A stretch of 64,000 bases of DNA from JANQIO01 sp043585095 (lineage in GTDB: Bacteria > Pseudomonadota > Gammaproteobacteria > Pseudomonadales > Halieaceae). Position numbers and translations under genes: made by a program. The notes beneath the pieces were generated by a model. The model was not told the origin of the DNA. It did not search any database and saw only the letters and a list, made by a program, of their open reading frames with translations. Location: NCBI GenBank assembly GCA_043585095.1, contig CP121321.1, positions 62,001 through 126,000 on the forward strand, in the 5' to 3' direction. Shown piece by piece: positions 1 to 8,039 of the stretch (the first letter of the stretch is position 1; each line of letters starts with the position of its first letter).

Positions 1-2
1 AA

Positions 3-1937
3 TTTGACCCCGCCGCAATGGCCTACGAAATGGCGCCGCCCCACGCGGCCTTTGCCGATCCGGAAATGACCATGCAGGTGACCGGCGGCTCCAACTCTAT
101 TCGCGTTTACTATCCGATTCTGCGTCAGGTGGGTGCAACGGCCAAAGAGATGTTGATTAGCGCGGCGGCGCAGCAGTCCGGTGCGGCCCGATCCGGTCTT
201 TACGCCGAGAGCGGTCGCGTTAAGAGCCGCGACGGGACGGTAGATCTCGGTTACGGCGAGCTTGTGGCAACCGCAAACACGCTAGCCGTACCTGAAGATG
301 TAGAGCTGAAAGCACCGGCAGATTTCAAAGTGATCGGTCACCAGCAGAATCGTTTGGACATTCAAGGCAAGGTGGATGGCAGTGCCGTTTTTGGCATGGA
401 CGCCCCCATTGAAGATGCCTCGGTGGCGGTGGTTTTGCGCTGCCCACATGCAGAGGGTTCTTGTGGCGGTTGGGATGCCACAGAAGCGCTAAAAATGGCA
501 GGTGTGGAAGATATTTTTCAAATCGAGGGCGGTATAGCGGTAGTTGCCCGAAATTACTGGCGTGCTCGCAAGGCCGCTGAAGCGGTGCAAACGAACTGGC
601 AGACCAGTGAGCAACCGCTGCAGACCAGTGCCGATATCGATGCGGCATTCACCGCTGCCCTGGATGGCGAAACCTTTGAAGTCATGCGCGAGGATGGCGA
701 GAAGCCTGCGCAGTTGTCCGCCAACCAATTGGCGGTAGAGTACAACGCACCGTTTGTTGCTCATGCCACTATGGAGCCACAAAATGCCACTGCCCGGCCG
801 ACGGCAGACGGTGGCATCGAAGTGTGGGTTGGCAATCAGGCGCCCGACGTGGCGCAGGCGTATGCCGCCAAAGGCTTTGGCGTGGATAAGTCCAAAGTCG
901 TTATTAACAATACCTTCCTGGGTGGTGGCTTTGGCCGTCGTGCTGCCTCCGACAACGTTTACGAAGTGGCGCAGATCGCCGCGCAACTCAAGCGCCCGGT
1001 GAAGCTGGTGTGGAGCCGTGAAGACGACATGCGCCACGACTTCTATCGTCCGGTGATGAAAGCGCGACTGACGGCAAGTCTGAATGATGCGGGTGAGGTC
1101 GAGACCTACCAGCACCACATTGTCTCCCCCAGCGTTAACCAAAAGATTATTCCGCATTTCCTGGCAGCCGCTTTACCGGGTTGGATTCCGCATATGGTGA
1201 AGGATGCGGTAGCGGGTTTCTCGGCGGACACCGATCACTCCTCCGTTGAAGGCGTGGCGGATACGGGTTATCGGTTCCCGCACTTCCGCGTGCAGTACAG
1301 CAATGTGCAGACTCCAATGACGCTGGGATTTTGGCGTTCGGTGGGGCACAGCCAGAACGCCTTTGTCATCGAGAGCTTTGTCGATGAATTGGCACATGCT
1401 GGCGGTCGCGATCCGGTCGAGTTCCGCCGCGCGCATTTGCCGGAGAACAGCCGTCACCGCCGTGTGCTCGACAAGGTGGCAGACATGTCGAACTGGGGCA
1501 ATGCGCCTGAAGGTCGATACCTGGGCGTAGCTGTGCACGAGTCATTCCATTCGGTGGTAGCCGAGGTCGCTGAGATATCCATGCACAACGGCACGCCGAC
1601 GCTTGAGAAGGTTTACTGCGCGGTGGATTGTGGCAGAGCCGTTAATCCCGACATTGTCGTGGCGCAGATGGAAAGCGGCATCATCTTTGGTCTGACAGCG
1701 GCGCTGAAAAGCAAGATCACCATTGCCGAAGGCAAGGTTGAGCAAGGTAACTTTGACGATTACCCGATGCTGCGCATGAATGAAGTGCCTGAGATCGACG
1801 TGGCCATAATTGAAACCGACGCAGATCCCACCGGCGTTGGCGAGCCCGGCACGCCACCTGCGGCGCCCGCACTGGCCAATGCCTTGTTTGCCGCTACCGG
1901 CGTGCGGCAACGGGATATGCCGTTGAAGATGGCGTAG
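3..1937 (+). CDS. Molybdopterin-binding subunit of an IorB-type aldehyde/isoquinoline oxidoreductase, 5'-truncated
   Basis: Large molybdenum-cofactor subunit of the xanthine dehydrogenase/aldehyde oxidase superfamily. The frame is open to the left edge (F-D-P-A-A precedes the first ATG at 18), so the N-terminus, probably with an export signal, lies outside the window. Visible landmarks, numbered from the ATG at 18, are an early GGSNSIR segment, the cofactor loop GGGFGRR near residue 304, and GVGEPGTPPAAPA near the C-terminus, where the family has its catalytic glutamate. The full family length is about 740 residues and about 645 are seen. IorB-type enzymes usually pair with a small 2Fe-2S subunit and a cytochrome c, which should lie to the left. 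They hydroxylate N-heterocycles or oxidise aldehydes. The substrate here cannot be read from sequence. Confidence 0.88.
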   Translation, partial: FDPAAMAYEMAPPHAAFADPEMTMQVTGGSNSIRVYYPILRQVGATAKEMLISAAAQQSGAARSGLYAESGRVKSRDGTVDLGYGELVATANTLAVPEDVELKAPADFKVIGHQQNRLDIQGKVDGSAVFGMDAPIEDASVAVVLRCPHAEGSCGGWDATEALKMAGVEDIFQIEGGIAVVARNYWRARKAAEAVQTNWQTSEQPLQTSADIDAAFTAALDGETFEVMREDGEKPAQLSANQLAVEYNAPFVAHATMEPQNATARPTADGGIEVWVGNQAPDVAQAYAAKGFGVDKSKVVINNTFLGGGFGRRAASDNVYEVAQIAAQLKRPVKLVWSREDDMRHDFYRPVMKARLTASLNDAGEVETYQHHIVSPSVNQKIIPHFLAAALPGWIPHMVKDAVAGFSADTDHSSVEGVADTGYRFPHFRVQYSNVQTPMTLGFWRSVGHSQNAFVIESFVDELAHAGGRDPVEFRRAHLPENSRHRRVLDKVADMSNWGNAPEGRYLGVAVHESFHSVVAEVAEISMHNGTPTLEKVYCAVDCGRAVNPDIVVAQMESGIIFGLTAALKSKITIAEGKVEQGNFDDYPMLRMNEVPEIDVAIIETDADPTGVGEPGTPPAAPALANALFAATGVRQRDMPLKMA

Positions 1938-1980
1938 TACTTAGATAGCACCTAAGCAGTGCCTAATTGGTATCTAAGTA
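1938..1980. repeat. Inverted repeat just after the molybdenum hydroxylase gene
   Basis: Arms TACTTAGATA (1938-1947) and TATCTAAGTA (1971-1980) are perfect 10-bp complements. A second short stem, GCAC/GTGC, sits inside the loop (1948-1951 and 1959-1962). It begins at the base after the stop codon. No T-run follows, so it is a weak candidate for an intrinsic terminator; mRNA 3'-end protection is another option. Confidence 0.55.
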
Positions 1981-2086
1981 GTGTCAAAGTTGTTCGTAGG
2001 CAGCACAAAGCTGTGATGGGTGGCCGCACGTTTATTAACGTGTGTTGTCTATAGGTGCGTGGATATGTATTTATGGAGAAACACAC

Positions 2087-2629
2087 GTGAAACGACGCGA
2101 CTTCTTGTTGAGCGGACTACTGCTCGTACCATCCCTTTACAGCCTGCGGCCGATGCGCGCGATAGCCGATATGAGTGTCGATGAACTGCAGTCCGGTTGG
2201 CGAGATTTTCTGCCGGCTGGCGTAAATCCGCCTGACGCCGGAGAAAAACTCAAGCTGACCAGCGATGAGTGGCGCGAGCGACTGTCGCCAGCGGCTTTCG
2301 ATGTTTTGCGCAAAGAGGGCACAGAGCGCCCCGGTTCAAGCCCATTGAATGCCGAGAAGCGTCGTGGTGTTTTCGCCTGCGCCGGCTGCGAGCTGCCGCT
2401 GTTTACTTCAGAGATGAAGTACGAATCTGGCACCGGCTGGCCCAGCTTCTTCACGCATATCCCCGATGCCTTTGAAACCAGGAAGGATTACAAGTTGGTA
2501 TGGCCGCGCACCGAATACCACTGCGCTCGCTGTGGCGGCCATCACGGACATGTGTTCAGCGACGGCCCTCGTCCCACCGGACAGCGCTGGTGCAACAACG
2601 GCGTAGCCCTTACGTTCCTGCCCGCCTGA
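2087..2629 (+). CDS. msrB: Peptide-methionine (R)-S-oxide reductase with a Tat-type signal
   Basis: Reduces the R-epimer of methionine sulfoxide in proteins. I chose the GTG at 2087 because GGAG at 2075-2078 sits 8 nt upstream and the resulting N-terminus, MKRRDFLLSG, is a twin-arginine motif followed by a hydrophobic stretch; the frame itself is open from 2042. The zinc pairs C98/C101 and C146/C149 are present. The catalytic cysteine is C169, in RWCNNG where many homologues have RYCxNS. KYESGTGWPSF and GHHGHVFSDGP are diagnostic. The 180 residues include a longer N-terminal part than the cytosolic enzyme has. Export to the periplasm is inferred from the signal only. Confidence 0.9.
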   Translation: MKRRDFLLSGLLLVPSLYSLRPMRAIADMSVDELQSGWRDFLPAGVNPPDAGEKLKLTSDEWRERLSPAAFDVLRKEGTERPGSSPLNAEKRRGVFACAGCELPLFTSEMKYESGTGWPSFFTHIPDAFETRKDYKLVWPRTEYHCARCGGHHGHVFSDGPRPTGQRWCNNGVALTFLPA

Positions 2630-2650
2630 GCCAAATATCAGTCGCCCCAG

Positions 2651-2696
2651 CAGCCTCCCGTGGCCAGCAATGATCAAGGGGAGGGGCTGAGGTTTT
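2651..2696. terminator. Possible terminator between converging genes
   Basis: CAGCCTCCC (2651-2659) can pair with GGGAGGGGCTG (2679-2689) with a 2-nt bulge. GAGG and TTTT follow on the plus strand. It lies between the msrB stop and the end of the converging TonB receptor gene, where a terminator is expected. The bulge and large loop make it a moderate candidate. Confidence 0.4.
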
Positions 2697-2701
2697 CTGG
2701 T

Positions 2702-5416
2702 TTAGAAGTTATACCCCAGCGCGACCCCATAAGTGCGCGGCTCAATCGCAAACACGTTGGTGAATAAGCCCGCTGAGGGATCCGCGAGATATTGCCCAAC
2801 CAGGTGATCGTCGTCGGCGATATTCTTGACGTAGGCGCGGGCATACCAGCTTTCCTCGGCCGATAGCAGCGTCATCTGAGCGTTCCACACGTCCCAGGAT
2901 GGGATGCGGTCGACCTCCCGATTGAAGTTTCTGGCAAACATGTCGTCCTGCCAGTAATAGTCAACGCGGGTACTGAGGCTGAGGTTGCCGGGCAGGTACG
3001 CGGTGTACTCCACACCCAGACTCACCGAAAACTCCGGGGAGTTTTGCAGCGCGTTGCCATCCAGGCTTTCGGCGATACCGTCGGTAACGGCAATACCCTG
3101 GCTGGCGATCGCGCCGCAGTCATTGAGTTGGGACCCGACTTCCTGTGCGAAACGCTGCGGTGAGATCAGCGCTACGCAGTTGGACCCATTGGTAAGATCC
3201 TTGACCAGCGTGACGTCGCTGCGCCCTGCGCTGGGATCGCGGGTATCGATGGTGCTGAAGTTCTGAATTTCTGTCTTCAGGTAGGCGAAGTTGCCGTTGA
3301 ACAACCAGCGGTCATTCGGCGCCCACAGCAACTCTGTTTCCAGTCCGTAAATCTGCGCATCGGTGTTTTCATTAAACGAGGTGCGGTTCACGATCCGTGA
3401 AACCTGCAGGTCCTGGTAATCGTAGAAAAAAGCGGTGACGTTGGCCTGTACTTTGCCATCTAACAGGCGGTTCTTGCTACCAATCTCGATGGCGTCAACG
3501 TACTCGGGCTCAAAGTCAGGCTCTGAGCTTGGGAATTCAATGGGATCAAAAGGCGGGTTGAAGCCGCCGCCTTTGTAGCCTCGTGAATAGGATGCATAGA
3601 GCAGGCTGTCATCACTGACAGCCCAATCCACGACTGCCCGCCCGGTGACTTCTTCCCAGCCTTGTTGCTCGTTGCGGTACGCCACGGGTATAGGAGAGTC
3701 GTCTCCCAGGGGCCTGAATAGGCGCTCACCGGTATCGGCATCCTCGTTCAGGAGCAGCTGACGATCCTGAATGGTCTTCTCGTCGCGGGTGTAGCGAAGC
3801 CCCAGGGTGAACTTGATATCTTCAGTGGCCTGGTAATACAGCTCGCCAAACAACGCGGCTGATTCAATGGCGTAGCTTTCGGTATCACTGAGGAAGTGAG
3901 GGGACACCCAGCCGAAACCGTCCAGGCCTTGGGTCGCCCCGGGCACGATCGACGCCAGGTAGTCAAAGCCGTTGGAAAACACCGAGTAGCGATTATCGGT
4001 GTCCACGTCCATCCAGAAGCCGCCTGCGAGCCAGTTAAGCTGGCCGTCGTAGTCGCTGGCCACGCGAAACTCCAGGGTCGTTTGCTCTGAGCTGCCTATT
4101 GATTGGTCGTAGGATTCCAGCGAGCGGTTACGTGCGCCAAAACTGCCGCCAACGGAACCCGCACCGCTTTCAGAGGGCGCTGATATAGGCAGTGCGCCGT
4201 CAGCGAAGCGGGCTGCATAGGTTTCTGGCAGCAGCACCTGCAGCAGTGCCGGAATCTCAATCGAAGCACCGCGACTCCAGAGAAAATCCTGACGCGAGTC
4301 GACTTCGGTATCTTGATAGCCACCGATAAAAGTCAGCGTGTGCTGGTCGAAGCTGTGATCAACAGTCAGGGTGATAAGCGTTTCGTCACTGCTGTATTCC
4401 GGCTCAAACTCGGTGAGCGTGGTGCGAATATCGTCGGGATTCTCGGCGCGATTGTTGCTGCCAAAAGGGAACAGACCAAAAGGCCCCAAAGCCTGAGTTG
4501 ACGCAAGGATATTGGAAAGCTGCGAGGTCGGATTGGGTAAATCGAAATCCAACCGGTCTGGCAGGCAGCCCAGCACAGCGCTGGGGTCGTTCTGGCACAT
4601 GGTTTTGGTGGAGCGAGCGCGGTTGCTGTCCTCTTCAAAATAAGAGCCCATCAGGCTTACCGTTGTATTGTCGGTGGGCGCCCAGGTAAAGCTGGCGCGC
4701 AGTGCGAACTGATCGCGTCCGTCGACATCGTTGCCGGTAAACAGGTTTTCCGTATAGCCGTCGCGCTTCAGATAGAGACCGGCGAAGCGGGCGGCTAGCG
4801 TGCTGCCCAGAGGAACATTGATATGACCGACCAGTTTGGTGTGGTCATATTCGCCGTACTGGGCCTCCAAATTACCCAGGGTGACACCTAGCTCAGCCGC
4901 CGCCGTGGTCATATTCACCGTGCCACCAGTGGCATTGCGTCCGAACAGGGTACCCTGTGGGCCGCGCAGCACTTCGATGGACTGCACGTCAAAGTACTCT
5001 GTTTCAAAGAGACGCGGAGAATTGATGGGCACTTCATTGACGTGAATACCCACGCCCGCGTCCGCCGAGGCTGCGGTTAAAGTGGTGCCGACGCCGCGAA
5101 TCTGGAAGTTGGTGCCGGTGAAGTTGTCTTTGGCAAAGGTGACATTGGGCGCGGTAAATCGAATATCGGCAAAGCCGTTGATCTGTTTGGATATCAGCGC
5201 GTCGGCATCGAATGCCGTCACCGCGATGGGGACATCCTGGGCCGATTCCAGCCGTTTTTGTGCAGTGACAATAACTTCTTCTATTTGCGCCATGGCCACA
5301 GGACTGGTGGCAAGGGCGGCATTAAGAAGCCCCGCCGCCGCAAGCTTGAGTGACGCGGCTCGAGACGCGTACATGGGCCTATACGAAATCAGTTGGCTTG
5401 CCTTGGTCGCGGGCAT
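2702..5416 (-). CDS. TonB-dependent outer membrane receptor
   Basis: A 904-residue outer membrane beta-barrel with a plug domain that imports a ligand using TonB energy. A signal peptide ends near A-M-A-Q at about residue 44. It is followed by the TonB-box-like EEVIVTAQKR, the plug motif DVPIAVTAF, and LRGPQGTLFGRNATGG, typical of receptors in carbohydrate, steroid or aromatic catabolic loci. The C-terminus ends in the canonical aromatic residue (YGVALGYNF). AGGAG lies 6 nt upstream of the ATG at 5416. An internal Met15 would also leave a normal signal peptide. It is divergent from a cupin-type oxygenase gene with about 100 bp between them. Ligand unknown. Confidence 0.92.
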   Translation of the reverse strand: MPATKASQLISYRPMYASRAASLKLAAAGLLNAALATSPVAMAQIEEVIVTAQKRLESAQDVPIAVTAFDADALISKQINGFADIRFTAPNVTFAKDNFTGTNFQIRGVGTTLTAASADAGVGIHVNEVPINSPRLFETEYFDVQSIEVLRGPQGTLFGRNATGGTVNMTTAAAELGVTLGNLEAQYGEYDHTKLVGHINVPLGSTLAARFAGLYLKRDGYTENLFTGNDVDGRDQFALRASFTWAPTDNTTVSLMGSYFEEDSNRARSTKTMCQNDPSAVLGCLPDRLDFDLPNPTSQLSNILASTQALGPFGLFPFGSNNRAENPDDIRTTLTEFEPEYSSDETLITLTVDHSFDQHTLTFIGGYQDTEVDSRQDFLWSRGASIEIPALLQVLLPETYAARFADGALPISAPSESGAGSVGGSFGARNRSLESYDQSIGSSEQTTLEFRVASDYDGQLNWLAGGFWMDVDTDNRYSVFSNGFDYLASIVPGATQGLDGFGWVSPHFLSDTESYAIESAALFGELYYQATEDIKFTLGLRYTRDEKTIQDRQLLLNEDADTGERLFRPLGDDSPIPVAYRNEQQGWEEVTGRAVVDWAVSDDSLLYASYSRGYKGGGFNPPFDPIEFPSSEPDFEPEYVDAIEIGSKNRLLDGKVQANVTAFFYDYQDLQVSRIVNRTSFNENTDAQIYGLETELLWAPNDRWLFNGNFAYLKTEIQNFSTIDTRDPSAGRSDVTLVKDLTNGSNCVALISPQRFAQEVGSQLNDCGAIASQGIAVTDGIAESLDGNALQNSPEFSVSLGVEYTAYLPGNLSLSTRVDYYWQDDMFARNFNREVDRIPSWDVWNAQMTLLSAEESWYARAYVKNIADDDHLVGQYLADPSAGLFTNVFAIEPRTYGVALGYNF

Positions 5417-5515
5417 AGCGGACTCCTGCTTGCTACTTATTATTATGAGTTTTGCCTAGCCTTCTGATACCGGAAACTAACTTTTGTACTCACCGATGTC
5501 CAGCGCTGACGGTCC

Positions 5516-6556
5516 ATGGACGCGCCTGCTGCCAACAGCGATAATTTACCGAATCATCAAGACAGTACTATGCCTGAACTCACTGATTATTTATCGAGCA
5601 CCGCCGCGACGCGTCTGACGGCGAGCGAGACCATCGCGTTCCCACCTGCCCCTCTGGACTGGGGGCTGACGATGATGTCACGCAGTCATACTGAGGCCGC
5701 GATGCAAATGTCTGCTGTTGCGGGCAGCGAGGAGGTGACCTACCTCGACGCAGCGAATCCGGAAAGTATCAAAACGTTTAGAGACCGAATTACCTCGGGC
5801 ATGCCGGTGCATGGCCGGCTGGCGCTGATTGATTTCTGCTCTGGCGAAGGCACCCTGCGCGACGATGCAGACTGGGCCTGGGATGCGTTTCAGGACAAGT
5901 TCAAAGCAGCCTTGGAGCGTTTGCATCCGTTTGGTTACTACATGATGGCCAGTTTATGGATGAGCAGCGGTGAACATGTCTATGGTGCCCATACCGATCT
6001 GGCGGATGGCTTTCTGATGCATATGAGCGGACGCAAGCGCGTGCGCGTGTGGCCGCTGCCGGATAGCTGTCGCGAGGCTCCGGTGTTTACTTTTGGCAAC
6101 TTCGAGGAAAGACAGCAGCTACCTCCAGAGGAATACGAACTGGCGCCGGGCGACGTGTTGTTCATTCCGGGCGGCAGCATGCACGAGGTCACGGCGTTGG
6201 GCACCGAAGCCTGCGTGTCGGTCAGTTTTCATATGGGTTCGCCGCATCCGCTACTGGTGCTGGCCGCGCAGCTCAATCGATTGGTGCCCGGCGGTGGCGA
6301 TCTGCGCATCCCCGCTAACATGCGTGGGCTGGATAAGTTTGAGCTCTGGTTTTTTGAGCCGACCTGGTATCTGGACGGTGGCGGCGCCGAAATGCCCGAG
6401 CGATTACGAGAAGCCTTGCTGGACTGTTTGAGTTCAGAGAGCTTCAGTCGAAGCCAGACAGCAGAGCTGTTAACGGCCTGGTGGCAAGTAGCACAGCAGC
6501 AATCGGTTTATCTGGGGCCGTACCCGCCTGGGGGGCTGGCTGAGGCGGCGCCTTGA
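5516..6556 (+). CDS. Cupin/JmjC-like Fe(II) oxygenase family protein
   Basis: Probably a 2-oxoglutarate/Fe(II)-dependent hydroxylase of the Cupin_4/ROX-like type. The segment YGAHTDLADGFLMHMSGRKR gives an HxD metal pair followed by the F-L-x4-GRKR strand of that family, and PGDVLFIPGGSMHEV supplies the distal histidine. The N-terminal third and the C-terminal helical part (WFFEPTWYL onward) are not recognised. Neither the ATG at 5516 nor the one at 5570 has a strong ribosome site. Divergent from the TonB receptor; it ends 11 bp before the converging sulfotransferase gene. Target (protein, tRNA or small molecule) unknown. Confidence 0.65.
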   Translation: MDAPAANSDNLPNHQDSTMPELTDYLSSTAATRLTASETIAFPPAPLDWGLTMMSRSHTEAAMQMSAVAGSEEVTYLDAANPESIKTFRDRITSGMPVHGRLALIDFCSGEGTLRDDADWAWDAFQDKFKAALERLHPFGYYMMASLWMSSGEHVYGAHTDLADGFLMHMSGRKRVRVWPLPDSCREAPVFTFGNFEERQQLPPEEYELAPGDVLFIPGGSMHEVTALGTEACVSVSFHMGSPHPLLVLAAQLNRLVPGGGDLRIPANMRGLDKFELWFFEPTWYLDGGGAEMPERLREALLDCLSSESFSRSQTAELLTAWWQVAQQQSVYLGPYPPGGLAEAAP

Positions 6557-6567
6557 GCAGTTATAGG

Positions 6568-7428
6568 CTAATACCCCTTTGGGAGGTAGCCGAAGCGCTT
6601 CATTTGCTCCCGGTTTGCGTTCACCACTGCGGCAACTTGATCGCGATTAAGCGCGGTTTTCCACTGATCCTTTTTACCCTGGCGGAAGAAGCGAGCCGAG
6701 TGTTCGCTGCGCTCTTTAAAGCCGTCCGCTTGCTCTTGTTTGCGCAGCGTCGCGAAGCTGCTGTGCTGAACCGCGCGCTTGAGGCGGGCGGGATCCTTGG
6801 TCTGACGCAGCAGCGCTAATACGGGCGCAAACGCTTTAACTGGCTTATCGAGCATATCTTCATAGCGCACCACGCGAATAATATCGCTGGCTTCCTGAGT
6901 CCAGGACGCTACATGGAAAGACCATGAACCCATGATCGAGCCCATGTTGGCCTCGTCTGCCTCGGTTGCTGCCTCTTCTGAATTGAGAAACGCGATGGCG
7001 TCGTCCAGCGCCATGCCAAAGTGATCTGCGACCGATAGCACGACATCCAGCGGGTTGCGAACTACATAGATCGCCCCCGCCGTAACGTTGATGTTGTGCA
7101 GAGGAAAGCCATCAAAATCACCTAAATAGTTGTGCGACTTCACCAGCACTGTGCCGGCGTTGCTGGAAGCGATGCGGGCATGGGCATGGGGGCGTAGTGC
7201 ACAAACTTGCTGCGCATTGAGACTGTCCAGGGCTAAGTCAGTAAAACCGGCATACCAGCTTGGCTTGTTCTCGTTGGCAAAACGGTCATCTGCTTCGTTT
7301 AGGTCGCTGGGACGGCTCTCGTTATCAAAATAGTTACGCAGGAAAGCGCGCATCCAGGTGTTGCCGGATTTGGGATAAGAGGCCAGCCAAACTATGCTAC
7401 TCACGGTTTGCTCCGGAACGGATGACAT
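6568..7428 (-). CDS. PAPS-dependent sulfotransferase
   Basis: Transfers sulfate from PAPS to a hydroxyl or amine acceptor. The 5'-phosphosulfate loop YPKSGNTW is near residue 19, and the 3'-phosphate segment VRNPLDVVLSVADHFG is mid-protein. RYEDM and the C-terminal F-R-Q-G-K...W pattern complete the fold. I chose the ATG at 7428 (286 residues); the frame continues 13 codons upstream without resembling the family. The ribosome site is weak at both. The gene converges on the cupin-oxygenase gene. Acceptor unknown. Confidence 0.85.
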   Translation of the reverse strand: MSSVPEQTVSSIVWLASYPKSGNTWMRAFLRNYFDNESRPSDLNEADDRFANENKPSWYAGFTDLALDSLNAQQVCALRPHAHARIASSNAGTVLVKSHNYLGDFDGFPLHNINVTAGAIYVVRNPLDVVLSVADHFGMALDDAIAFLNSEEAATEADEANMGSIMGSWSFHVASWTQEASDIIRVVRYEDMLDKPVKAFAPVLALLRQTKDPARLKRAVQHSSFATLRKQEQADGFKERSEHSARFFRQGKKDQWKTALNRDQVAAVVNANREQMKRFGYLPKGY

Positions 7429-7523
7429 GCGGGCGCCTACGCTACACCAGCTTTTCGGGTGCCACAACTTGCCAGGCCAGCGAGGACATCCAGCCTGCTT
7501 TGTGGCAAAAGGGTGCTTTGATT

Positions 7524-7778
7524 CTAGCGCACGGCTTTGCCATAACGGCGACAGCGCATGTCACGAAAACGCTGCTCGAGCTCGCGTCTTGAACGCTTCC
7601 AGTCGTCCATATCTTCTGCGGAACCGCCCCTGCGACGTAACTCAGTGTAATCTTCAATCTCGGCTCTCAGCTGCAAGCACTCTTCCAGGCTGGCCTGCTT
7701 GGCAGGTCCAGCCAGGGCAGCGTTATTCAGCAGGATTGCGATACAGCCTGAGATAGCGGCAAACATCTTCTCGCGCAT
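7524..7778 (-). CDS. Small exported protein of unknown function
   Basis: An 84-residue product starting at the ATG at 7778, preceded by AGGAG 9 nt upstream. Residues 1-23 (MREKMFAAISG...ALAG) look like a signal peptide. The mature part is charged and helical, with arginine-rich YTELRRRGG and a C-terminal RCRRYGK; there are two cysteines in the mature part. The frame is open upstream to 7898, but that part has no start as good and reads as noncoding. No family recognised; likely periplasmic. Confidence 0.6.
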   Translation of the reverse strand: MREKMFAAISGCIAILLNNAALAGPAKQASLEECLQLRAEIEDYTELRRRGGSAEDMDDWKRSRRELEQRFRDMRCRRYGKAVR

Positions 7779-8039
7779 CGTCGGGTACTCCTTTCTTTTC
7801 ATACACTGCCTTTGCCATAAACTGGATTTGTATGAAGTCTCTGCCAGCTGGCGATAAAGAGTATTGTCTCGGTCGGGTTGCGTGCTGACTAGTTCCAAAA
7901 GACATCAACAGCGTGCGATCGTGCCCGCGACACATTACTGGCGCTACGTCACTCATGCGAGAAGGTCTAAACACTTTAGCTCCAGGGATGAGTACACTGT
8001 TGCTTGATCTCAATCGCGCATAACGACGATAGGAACTGG

